Assembly (NCBI RefSeq): GCF_009882985.1
Contig: NZ_WTUZ01000040.1
Span: 620,001 to 684,000, forward strand
Direction: 5' to 3'
DNA from: Paenibacillus silvestris
GTDB lineage: Bacteria > Bacillota > Bacilli > Paenibacillales > NBRC-103111
Length of the DNA: 64,000 nucleotides
Shown here: in pieces, positions 24,239 through 35,282 of the stretch
Numbering within the stretch: the stretch's first letter is position 1
How the letters are laid out: each line of letters opens with the position of its first letter
Made by a program: the position numbers and the translations under genes
Notes under the pieces: generated by a model
The model's input: the letters and a program-made list of their open reading frames with translations, nothing else
The model's database searches: none
What the model was told of the DNA's origin: nothing

Positions 24239-24624
24239 GTCGTCTTCGGGAAATATTCCTTCTGCAGTTGACTAAGCTCCTGAAGAGAGCGCCTAGCCCA
24301 TGCTTCCATTTCCGACAACTTAGAGATTTGAGCCATAAGCGCTCTCTCCAGTGATACTTGATATTCAGGGATTACACCTGCATAGGAACGTATCGTTGAA
24401 ATCGGCATTAAAGCAATCTCCTGAAACGATAATGCCCGTCTTTGGTGAAAAAAAGCTACACTCGGATCCATCGGATTGTGTAAATCCCCTTGCGTTGGAT
24501 GTTCTTTTACAGCCAGAATGCGGACTGCTGCTTTCATCGTACTTGACATTTCCACCACTTCACCATAATAAACCCCAGTTTTGTACTCAGCTATGACGTG
24601 ATCTCCGATTTGAAAGTTGCTCAT
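24235..24624 (-). CDS. kapB: KapB-type kinase-associated protein
   Basis: A 129-residue protein resembling KapB, which in B. subtilis is linked to the sporulation kinase KinB. The diagnostic middle is present: FQIGDHVIAEYKTGVYYGEV, then HPTQGDLHNPMDPSVAFFHQRRALSF (split over residues ~43-68), followed by PISTIRSYAGVIPEYQVSL. The C-terminal ~35 residues form a charged helix. The start at 24624 has AGGAG 9 bases upstream. No kinB is in the window, so a link to sporulation is by family only. It begins 19 bases after the thioredoxin-like gene. Confidence 0.75.
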   Translation of the reverse strand: MSNFQIGDHVIAEYKTGVYYGEVVEMSSTMKAAVRILAVKEHPTQGDLHNPMDPSVAFFHQRRALSFQEIALMPISTIRSYAGVIPEYQVSLERALMAQISKLSEMEAWARRSLQELSQLQKEYFPKTT

Positions 24625-24643
24625 TCTTCTCATCTCCTATTCA

Positions 24644-24961
24644 TTACTTGCTGCTTAAGGGCAGCAGTTTGCGATATAGCTCATCCACAGATTGCATGCG
24701 ATAAATCAGTTGTTTGTCATGCCCTTGTTCAAAAATAGCGATGCAAGGCACGCTGGTCACTTGCCATTCACGGCTAATTTGCGGAAGAAAATTAATGTTG
24801 CTCTTATACAGTGGCAAAGAGGGCTGCATTGTCATAATGATCTCTAACATACGTTCAGTCACTTTGCATGTCCCGCAGAATGGTGTATACAAAAATACAG
24901 CAAAGGACTCCTCCTGCCTGTTAACGATATCTAACAATTCTTGTTGAGAAAGCTCCTTCAT
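24644..24961 (-). CDS. Thioredoxin-family protein
   Basis: A 105-residue thioredoxin fold with active site FCGTC (Cys29, Cys32) and the cis-proline loop TSVPC at ~75. It lacks a signal peptide, so it is cytoplasmic. The CGTC rather than CGPC centre resembles the YtpP-like group in Bacilli, which is reported to reduce mixed disulfides. The ATG at 24961 has GGAGG 5 bases upstream; an earlier start at 24979 is less good. It follows the next gene upstream by 1 base. Confidence 0.85.
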   Translation of the reverse strand: MKELSQQELLDIVNRQEESFAVFLYTPFCGTCKVTERMLEIIMTMQPSLPLYKSNINFLPQISREWQVTSVPCIAIFEQGHDKQLIYRMQSVDELYRKLLPLSSK

Positions 24962-24962
24962 G

Positions 24963-25481
24963 CTAACCTCCACGTTCATCTAACCAAGTCAAACTGTCGG
25001 CCGCATAGCCGATAAGATGAGGAAAATCATCCAAATGGCTCTCATCGACTTTTCTGCCGAATGAAAGCGAAATTTGATTATGATACATCATCGGGAAAAT
25101 TCCGAATTTGTAAGAAAGAAGTTGCGTGATTTGCGGACGATGCTCCCAAATACGACCTAACTGCTCTTCGATATGTTTGCATTCTATTTCTGGATTCTTA
25201 ACTTTCGTGAAAAGCTTAATCGTAAGTGTACAACCCGGTTTAGCTGTAGGATTTTCTAAAATTTCAGCAGCCAAATCACTTAAATGAACATGCAAATTGA
25301 TTTCAGCTTTGCTCGGCTTATCGATTTTTCTTGCAAATTCAATCGCATACGTTCGGGACATCGAAGAAAGATCTACAAGATCTTCCCGGCGTGTAATTAA
25401 AATTTTGCCATCCAAATCCAAGTCGTAGACGGCTCCTTCTAATACCACCTTAATGTTGTCGTAGATCGTTGGGTCAAACAT
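24963..25481 (-). CDS. Uncharacterised 172-residue protein
   Basis: A soluble protein without obvious motifs. It alternates beta strands (KVVLEGAVYDLDLDGKILI; INLHVHLSDLAAEIL) with a helix (IECKHIEEQLGRIWEH) and ends DSLTWLDERGG. I do not recognise it. It is the first gene of the run 25481 to 24235 (this gene, thioredoxin-like, kapB), with 1- and 19-base gaps, so the three are probably one operon. Confidence 0.7.
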   Translation of the reverse strand: MFDPTIYDNIKVVLEGAVYDLDLDGKILITRREDLVDLSSMSRTYAIEFARKIDKPSKAEINLHVHLSDLAAEILENPTAKPGCTLTIKLFTKVKNPEIECKHIEEQLGRIWEHRPQITQLLSYKFGIFPMMYHNQISLSFGRKVDESHLDDFPHLIGYAADSLTWLDERGG

Positions 25482-25554
25482 CGTTCACACCTTCTTTCAT
25501 CTTTTGTTTGATTCGATTATACTATTAACATATCACGGTAAAGAAGGTGTTTCT

Positions 25555-25767
25555 ATGTCAGACAAGCCACAAGATCAGTTGGACGAACAACAAGGTCCTA
25601 AGAAGGTAAGCCTAGCGGATGCGATCAAACAAAAATTAGCTCAGAAGAAAGCGGATCAAGCCGCAGCACGTGCAAACCCTAAACAAGCAGGCAATGGCAA
25701 CCAAAGTGCCAAAAGTCAAATGACCAAAAAAGTAAATAATCAACGCCGTCGTACTGGCGGAAGCTAG
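25555..25767 (+). CDS. Small basic, low-complexity protein, 70 residues
   Basis: Lys/Gln/Ala-rich: DAIKQKLAQKKADQAAARAN then NQSAKSQMTKKVNNQRRR. It looks disordered and may bind nucleic acid, which is inference from charge only. The ATG at 25555 has AAGAAGGTG upstream; an in-frame start at 25504 is less likely. It is divergent from the 172-residue gene and followed by a strong bidirectional terminator. Confidence 0.65.
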   Translation: MSDKPQDQLDEQQGPKKVSLADAIKQKLAQKKADQAAARANPKQAGNGNQSAKSQMTKKVNNQRRRTGGS

Positions 25768-25779
25768 AGCTATGTAGGC

Positions 25780-25815
25780 AAAAGCGCCCTGAGAGTCATA
25801 CATCAGGGCGCTTTT
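25780..25815. terminator. Bidirectional terminator between convergent genes
   Basis: AAAAGCGCCCTGA (25780-25792) faces TCAGGGCGCTTTT (25803-25815) around a 10-base loop, with A/T tails on both sides. It serves the plus-strand small gene and the minus-strand ABC-F gene at 25825. Confidence 0.9.
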
Positions 25816-25824
25816 CATTTGGTC

Positions 25825-29433
<3,609 letters not shown>

Positions 29434-29437
<4 letters not shown>

Positions 29438-30483
29438 GCTTCCACAGGCTCCATGACGTATGCTGCAAGAAGTGCTGCTGTGTTAACTACAGCATCCATA
29501 TGCGTCCGCTCCATGCTGTGTGACGCATGAACACCAGGGCCTACAAGCGCTGCACGAATATCACTGCCGGCTTTGAGCGCGGCCGAGGCGTCTGAGCCGT
29601 ACCTTGGATAGATATCAACCGCATAGCCAATTTCCAGTTTCTCGGCAAGCTCGATCATTTTGGAAGTCATCTGATAGTCGTAAGGACCTGACGAATCCTT
29701 GGCACAAATGGAGACATCACGTTCGCTGCCGCTCAAGTCATCGCCAAGCGCACCCATATCAACAGCGATAAAGTCCGTAATATCTTCTGGAATAAACGCG
29801 GAGCCGTGTCCAACCTCTTCATAATTGGAGAAAAACAGTTTTATCGTAAAGAGCGGTTTCAAGCCCTCTTCTTGGATGAGTCTAAGCAGACCAAATAAAG
29901 AAGCTACACTCGCTTTATCATCCAAATGACGAGATTTCACGAAGCCATTTTCCTTCACTTGAACACGTGGATCGAAGGAAATGTAATCCCCAACCCGGAT
30001 ACCAAGATCCTGAACTTCTTTTTTGGACTTAACAAGCTCATCGATGCGCACTTCCATATTGGCTTCATCGCGTTTGAACTCTCTGGCATCTTCATACACA
30101 TGAACAGATGGTCTCGAAGTGAGAATTGTCCCATCATAAACACGCTCATCACGTGTATGAATTTGAACATATTCATTCTCAATAGCCCCCATCATAAATC
30201 CGCCCAATGATGTGATTTTAAGTGTTCCATTCTCTTTAATAGAACGAACCATCGCACCAAGGGTATCCACGTGCGCAGAAATACCAATAACTCGGTCATT
30301 ACGGACACCTGGTACCGTCACAATGCCGCAGCCCTTATTCGTATATGTAAGCTCATAACCAAGCTTATTCACTTCTTGTTCTACCTTTTTCATAATGTGG
30401 TGCGTATAACCTGTTGGACTTGGTGTACGCAGCAGCATCTCGAGGACTTCCGTCATATAAGCTTTATTTAGTTTGGATTTCAC
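29434..30483 (-). CDS. M42 family metallopeptidase (glutamyl-aminopeptidase-like)
   Basis: Cytosolic metal-dependent aminopeptidase of the M42 family, 349 residues. Metal and catalytic positions are visible: His in ISAHVDTLG, Asp in SRHLDDKAS, the Glu pair in YEEVGHGS, Asp in VDMGALG, and His in GVHASHSMERTH. The family forms large tetrahedral dodecamers that trim peptides. The ATG at 30483 has AGGGAGG upstream. Its stop overlaps the YfmR-type start by 4 bases. Confidence 0.93.
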
Positions 30484-30530
30484 TCGGGATTCCTCCCTTT
30501 TCTATAAATTATTAAGATTCCTATAAACAC

Positions 30531-30625
30531 ACAAAAAACAGTGCAGCCTAGGAATTTTAGCTGCATTAGCGACATAAGCCGCAATGCGAACCCCTTCTAA
30601 GGATACTACACTGTTCCTTTATGTT
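30531..30625 (-). terminator. Structured ~95-base 3' region after the Dabb gene
   Basis: Minus strand: AACAGTG near the start pairs with CACTGTT at the end, followed by TTTTTG. Inside is GCATTGCG facing CGCTAATGC. The branched fold with a T-run suggests a complex terminator or structured RNA between the Dabb gene and the M42 peptidase gene. Confidence 0.45.
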
Positions 30626-30637
30626 TTTCAAACCCAA

Positions 30638-30928
30638 TTAGCTTACAAAATCAACGCAAATGGAAGTCCCATCAAGTACTGTCTTCATATGAGCCTTCAC
30701 ACCTTCATGAATAGGATGAATGTCATATGCTTTTAAATCTTCTAAAGAATCGAATTTCGTAATTAAAGCAATATCGTACGAACGCTCCAAATGAAGAATA
30801 TCTGTCCCTACTTCAATATGGCGCAATACGGGAATTTTCCCTTCCATATTCGTAAGAACCGCTTTCGTTACTTCTACAGCTTCAGGACTACGATCTTTGA
30901 GTTTAAAAAACACAACATGAGTTAACAT
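30638..30928 (-). CDS. Dabb (stress-responsive alpha/beta-barrel) family protein
   Basis: A 96-residue dimeric ferredoxin-like fold protein. Typical Dabb features: start LTHVVFFKLKDRSPEAVE, central RHIEVGTDILHLERSYDIALIT (split over residues ~36-58), and KAYDIHPIHEGVKAHMKTVLDG near the end with the conserved His. Function is usually unknown; some relatives are cyclases. It lies 21 bases after the YfmM-type ABC-F gene, probably cotranscribed. Confidence 0.88.
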   Translation of the reverse strand: MLTHVVFFKLKDRSPEAVEVTKAVLTNMEGKIPVLRHIEVGTDILHLERSYDIALITKFDSLEDLKAYDIHPIHEGVKAHMKTVLDGTSICVDFVS

Positions 30929-30949
30929 TGGACATTTCCTCCTAATGGG

Positions 30950-32512
30950 TTAATTCGTTACTTTTGCTTTGGCAGACCATTCTTCTACATCCCAAACTCT
31001 AGTAACCCAGCCTTCATAAAATTCCGGTTCGTGGCAAACAAGCAAAACCGTTCCTTTATAAGCGATCAGAGCTCTTTGAAGTTCTTCCTTGGCAACAACG
31101 TCCAAATGGTTTGTTGGCTCATCAAATAACAACCAGTTGCTTTCTCTCATCAGCAGTTTGCATAGCCTAACTTTGGCTTGCTCTCCCCCGCTGAGCATAC
31201 TCATGGCACGCGTGATGTGCTCATTTTTCAAGCCACATCTGGCAAGAGCGCCTCTGACTTCATTCTGATTCATGGAAGAAAACTCATTCCAAACATCGTC
31301 AATCGGCGTCATATTTGGCGCTTTAACCTCTTGCTCAAAGTAAGCTGGGCTTAAGTAATCGCCTTGATACGTTTTGCCGCTGAATGGCTCGATTTTGCCA
31401 AGAATTGTTTTGAGCAGTGTCGATTTCCCCACACCGTTGCAGCCAACGATCGCAATTTTCTCGCCGCGTTCAATCGTCACATTCATTTTCGGTAAAAGCG
31501 GACGGTCGTAACCAATTTCCAAATTTTCTGCCTCAAATACGATTCTACCACTTGTACGAGATTCCTTAAATATGAACGTGGGTTTCATCGCAGTTTCTGG
31601 CTTTTCGATTCGATCCACTTTCTCTAGCTGCTTCTGACGGCTTTTTGCCCGCGTAGAGGTGGAAGCCCTCGCTTTATTGCGAGCAATAAAGTCTTCCTGT
31701 TTTTTAATGTACTCTTGTTGCTTCTCATAAGCATCAATATGCTGCGATTTGTTCATTTCCGCCATGTCTAGGAATTTCTCGTAATTCGCCGTATAACGAG
31801 TCAACTTCGTAAACTCCAAATGATAGATCACGTTAACGACTTCATTCATAAACTCCGTATCATGTGAAATCAGCATAAACGCATATGGATAATCTCTGAG
31901 ATACATTTTTAGCCACTCGATATGTTCCACGTCCAAATAGTTCGTAGGCTCATCCAAAAGCAGTACGGTTGGCTTCTCCAAAAGCAGCTTGGCCAAAAGA
32001 ACTTTGGTCCGCTGTCCACCGCTAAGTGACGTCACATCACGGTCTAACCCGATTGCGTTAAGGCCAAGTCCGTTCGCCATCTCATCGATTTTGACGTCCA
32101 GCAGGTAGAAGTCGCCGATTTCCAAACGTTCCTGAATTTCGCCCATCTGCTCTAGGAGAACTTCCAGTTCTTCCGGCGAAGCATCCGCCATCTTTTCGGT
32201 AATGGCCATCATCGCTTTCTCTTCTTCAAAAAGAGGTAGGAACGCATCGCGCAAAATGTCGCGAATCGTCCTGCCAGCCGCTAGTACCGAATGCTGATCC
32301 AAATAGCCATACTTAATTCTTGGCGTCCATTCTACTTTTCCTGTATCTTTCAATAGTTTCCCGGTCAATATATTCATCAATGTGGACTTGCCCACACCAT
32401 TTGCTCCCACTATGCCAACGCGCTCGCCTGCCAGTAGACGGAAGGAAACATTCTTAAATAATGTTCGATCCCCAAAACTGTGGCTCAAATCCTCTATCGT
32501 TAAAAGACTCAT
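30950..32512 (-). CDS. yfmM: ABC-F family ATPase, YfmM type
   Basis: A 520-residue ABC-F protein closely resembling B. subtilis YfmM (518 residues) throughout. First domain: GANGVGKST (~36-44), [30 protein letters not shown]; linker DFIARNKARASTSTRAKSRQKQLEK split over residues ~271-300; second domain: GCNGVGKST (~352), [26 protein letters not shown]. No membrane segment. Probable role: ribosome-associated ATPase; some ABC-F proteins give antibiotic protection, but YfmM types are not clearly resistance factors. It has its own promoter region and is followed by the Dabb gene. Confidence 0.92.
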   Translation of the reverse strand: MSLLTIEDLSHSFGDRTLFKNVSFRLLAGERVGIVGANGVGKSTLMNILTGKLLKDTGKVEWTPRIKYGYLDQHSVLAAGRTIRDILRDAFLPLFEEEKAMMAITEKMADASPEELEVLLEQMGEIQERLEIGDFYLLDVKIDEMANGLGLNAIGLDRDVTSLSGGQRTKVLLAKLLLEKPTVLLLDEPTNYLDVEHIEWLKMYLRDYPYAFMLISHDTEFMNEVVNVIYHLEFTKLTRYTANYEKFLDMAEMNKSQHIDAYEKQQEYIKKQEDFIARNKARASTSTRAKSRQKQLEKVDRIEKPETAMKPTFIFKESRTSGRIVFEAENLEIGYDRPLLPKMNVTIERGEKIAIVGCNGVGKSTLLKTILGKIEPFSGKTYQGDYLSPAYFEQEVKAPNMTPIDDVWNEFSSMNQNEVRGALARCGLKNEHITRAMSMLSGGEQAKVRLCKLLMRESNWLLFDEPTNHLDVVAKEELQRALIAYKGTVLLVCHEPEFYEGWVTRVWDVEEWSAKAKVTN

Positions 32513-32607
32513 TTTAAAAATCTAAACTCCTGTCTGTTAAAAAATCGCACATTCTCGTGACTTCTTATTATACCACTGCTATAGCTTGACAGGAAATAGC
32601 TAAATTT

Positions 32608-34050
32608 TCAATATCGAAAAATTATGGTTTGGCACACAATTTGGATCTCGTCGCCATCTTTTAACAAGTAGGATTGATAGGTAACAAGCGCCTCTCCATT
32701 GAGAGAAGTTCCGTTCGTAGAGCCCGTATCTTTCAGCGCATAGCCCTGATCACATTTTGTTATTTCAGCATGTATTCTGGATACCCCAGCTTCCTCTAAT
32801 ACATAGTCAGCCTTTAAATTGTCATCACCTCGACCAATTGTGAAATGGTCACAAAGAATTGGCACTGATGTCGGCACCGATGTCTGAACGCCTTGATGTT
32901 GCCTTTCGAGCCTAGGCCCTTCGGGTTTGATCTTAAGATTTTGATTCCCAAGAAAAACCGTTGCATTCCTAGCGTTATTTTGAAGTAATGTTGTATGCAT
33001 ATGTAAATTTTGATAATGGCTTTGAATGTCCGGAGGTTCTACTTTGGATACGGTAGACGCCTCTCTCTTATTCCCAGAATGCTTCTCTGTATGATCAGAA
33101 AAGAAAGGCACATGCTTTTCCCCAACACGGTTGTACCGCGGCCGCCCTAGAAATTTCAATACAAACCATACGTCTGCTAATAACATAGTTATTCCAGCTG
33201 ACAGGTGCAGCGTGCTAGTTGAAGGAGAAGATACGTAATGCTGCCAGAGCAAAGCCATTACCAGTATGACACCAATAAGGACAATTATTTGCGTTCTTTG
33301 TGTGGTTGGGGTAAAAACGACCGATTGAGCACTGACTATTTCTTGCTTCGCGTCCAAAACTGGCGAATGAATCGGTGACTCGTCCGCTGAGTTGATTAAA
33401 TTGAGAGGTTTAATCACCGCATTTTGTTTCCATATCGGCTTTGGCAGCCCCTCTTGAACGGTAGATTGCTGATCCATAAGCTTCAATAGTTTTATTTTGA
33501 AATCCTGCAGACTTTGGATACTCGCCATTGTTTCTAACGAAGCCTCTACATCTCTCCTTGTTTCGTCATTCAACTTCGAGCCAATCTGCCTCATTAAATC
33601 CAGTATTGCGTTGTGTACACGCCATTCATCCGTACTTTGATCCATTGGTACATACGTCAAAAATACATCAGACCATCCGTTGCCTATAAAGATGAAATTA
33701 TCTTTCAGAACAAATCCCGTCTCATGCAGCATGTAATTCTTACTTTCATCAATTGCACAAACAATGGCATACATAAGCTTGGCGAAATGGCACTTAGAAA
33801 GTTCTTCGACCTTAAGCACCTGAGCAAGCATTCTCTTAGCTGATAAGCTATACAGTAAGTTTATTCGATTATCTACCTCTTGAATTTCGAGCGGTAATAT
33901 GTTGGGGATCGTGTTGGCCTCAAGCATCTTCAGTTGCAAATTTGAAAGAGCATCTGCTGCCAGACCCTCTCCATCATCTTTATAGAGTCTCATATAATGA
34001 CCATGCTGGTAGACAAATTCATAGCGCAGTCCGAATATTTCCTCTGTCAC
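32608..34050 (-). CDS. FHA-domain membrane protein of the Tad locus
   Basis: A 480-residue protein. The first ~185 residues are a DUF6382-like region (TEEIFGLRYEFVYQHGHYMRLY), followed by a linker and two membrane segments near residues 222-240 and 253-270. The last ~95 residues form an FHA phosphothreonine-binding domain: FTIGRGDDN, GVSRIHAEI, DTGSTNGTSLNG, all hallmark positions kept. The GTG at 34050 has AGAGGTG 7 bases upstream. It ends the Tad operon. The FHA domain probably reads phosphorylation by a Ser/Thr kinase such as the one at 43793-45457 (inference). Confidence 0.82.
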   Translation of the reverse strand: MTEEIFGLRYEFVYQHGHYMRLYKDDGEGLAADALSNLQLKMLEANTIPNILPLEIQEVDNRINLLYSLSAKRMLAQVLKVEELSKCHFAKLMYAIVCAIDESKNYMLHETGFVLKDNFIFIGNGWSDVFLTYVPMDQSTDEWRVHNAILDLMRQIGSKLNDETRRDVEASLETMASIQSLQDFKIKLLKLMDQQSTVQEGLPKPIWKQNAVIKPLNLINSADESPIHSPVLDAKQEIVSAQSVVFTPTTQRTQIIVLIGVILVMALLWQHYVSSPSTSTLHLSAGITMLLADVWFVLKFLGRPRYNRVGEKHVPFFSDHTEKHSGNKREASTVSKVEPPDIQSHYQNLHMHTTLLQNNARNATVFLGNQNLKIKPEGPRLERQHQGVQTSVPTSVPILCDHFTIGRGDDNLKADYVLEEAGVSRIHAEITKCDQGYALKDTGSTNGTSLNGEALVTYQSYLLKDGDEIQIVCQTIIFRY

Positions 34051-34064
34051 GGGCTCACCTCTTC

Positions 34065-34556
34065 TCAAATAAACGAGTAATACCAGGTCATTATGGCGGC
34101 TGGCATAACGGCATACATAAAGGGAAACTTGATATTAGGGTCACGTTTCATCCCCCTAACGATGTTCAGATCATGTAACACGATGATTGAAAAAAGCCAC
34201 TTTACCAGCTTCTGGCCCGTAGCTGCCATTTTTTTGTGCAGCATTAGTAAAACTAGTCCCATCAAGGCAGCACAAAGAATGGCATATACCATCAATTGGA
34301 AAACAAAACTTGTGCCCATCATAGCTCCTATAGCTGTAAACAACTTTACGTCCCCAGCCCCAAGCGCACCGATGAGATAGAGCAGGAACATCGCAATAAA
34401 GGCAATTCCTGCACCGATAAGCGAAAAGCTTAATCCGTTCAAACCACTTAATGAGACATTCAAAATTGTTCCTATAGCTGCTCCGCAGATTGTTAATTTG
34501 TTGGGGATTACCGCTCTTCGTACATCAGTAACAAAAGCAATCGCAATAAGAATCAA
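34065..34556 (-). CDS. tadV: TadV/CpaA-type prepilin peptidase (A24)
   Basis: Membrane aspartic peptidase that cleaves Flp pilin and pseudopilin leaders. The 163-residue reading has both catalytic aspartates: TDVRRAVIPN near residue 10 and GAGDVKLFTAIG near residue 68. About four or five helices are present. The first helix is short if translation begins at the TTG at 34556. An in-frame ATT at 34571, directly after a TGA and 6 bases after AGAGGGGG, would add five residues and give a fuller helix. It sits in the Tad operon between the TadE-like and FHA genes. Confidence 0.87.
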   Translation of the reverse strand: MILIAIAFVTDVRRAVIPNKLTICGAAIGTILNVSLSGLNGLSFSLIGAGIAFIAMFLLYLIGALGAGDVKLFTAIGAMMGTSFVFQLMVYAILCAALMGLVLLMLHKKMAATGQKLVKWLFSIIVLHDLNIVRGMKRDPNIKFPFMYAVMPAAIMTWYYSFI

Positions 34557-34599
34557 AAATAAATAATGAATTCAAAGCCCCCTCTTTCTGAAACAGTAA

Positions 34600-35265
34600 T
34601 TAGGCACCGACCCATGCCCGTTCATACGCCCTCTTTTTCAAAATAATCGTTTGACTTAGAAACGGAATCGGAAGGCGATACGCTATTTCCGCCTCAATGC
34701 CAAAATAAGCATCACCGTCGTTATATAGACTTGGGAGTGTTATAGAACTAACTTTAAAGTTAGTTCTCGTCACCGTTGAAGGATCGCAAAAAGCATAAAC
34801 AATAGGTGTAAACGCAGCATTTATGCGAGGTATAACTTGCTGCTCGTACAACTCATCTTTCTCTTCTGTCACGAACTCCTCACCTTGCAGCCGCTTCTCT
34901 TTCTCCCATTTAACTAATTCGAGCAATGGTTCAGGGATATATGCGGCATATTCATCTGCTAAACTTTCAGTGTTGGACACTTGTTCCCGTACAGATTGAA
35001 CATGGTCAATGGCTGAATTCATTATTTCTGCTGGGCCGCTTTGATCAAACTTCGCTTTAGCTTCGTGCACGAGAAGTCTTACCGGGTATAGCTGACCAGC
35101 TATAGATTTAGTTGCTTCAGAAACCCCAGCTTGCAGCGCCATTTCTAGGCAAGCGATTTGAATACAAATAACAAGGCCAACAACAAAGGCAAGGAAGAAA
35201 GGCAGTATTAAAGCCGCTTCCAGCACTATGCCTCCCTTTTGTTCCCTATAAAACTTATGTAGCAC
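34600..35265 (-). CDS. TadE-like pseudopilin
   Basis: A 221-residue protein with a short basic N-terminus, a class-III-type signal EQKGGIVLEAALILPFFLAF (prepilin-like site before the hydrophobic stretch, with Glu) and a long extracellular part rich in helix, then beta strands ending in LSQTIILKKRAYERAW. This is the TadE pattern of Flp pili. The GTG at 35265 is preferred because AGGAGG lies 6 bases upstream. It begins 17 bases after the TadG-like gene. Confidence 0.78.
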   Translation of the reverse strand: MLHKFYREQKGGIVLEAALILPFFLAFVVGLVICIQIACLEMALQAGVSEATKSIAGQLYPVRLLVHEAKAKFDQSGPAEIMNSAIDHVQSVREQVSNTESLADEYAAYIPEPLLELVKWEKEKRLQGEEFVTEEKDELYEQQVIPRINAAFTPIVYAFCDPSTVTRTNFKVSSITLPSLYNDGDAYFGIEAEIAYRLPIPFLSQTIILKKRAYERAWVGA

Positions 35266-35282
35266 GCACTCCCTCCTAACAT

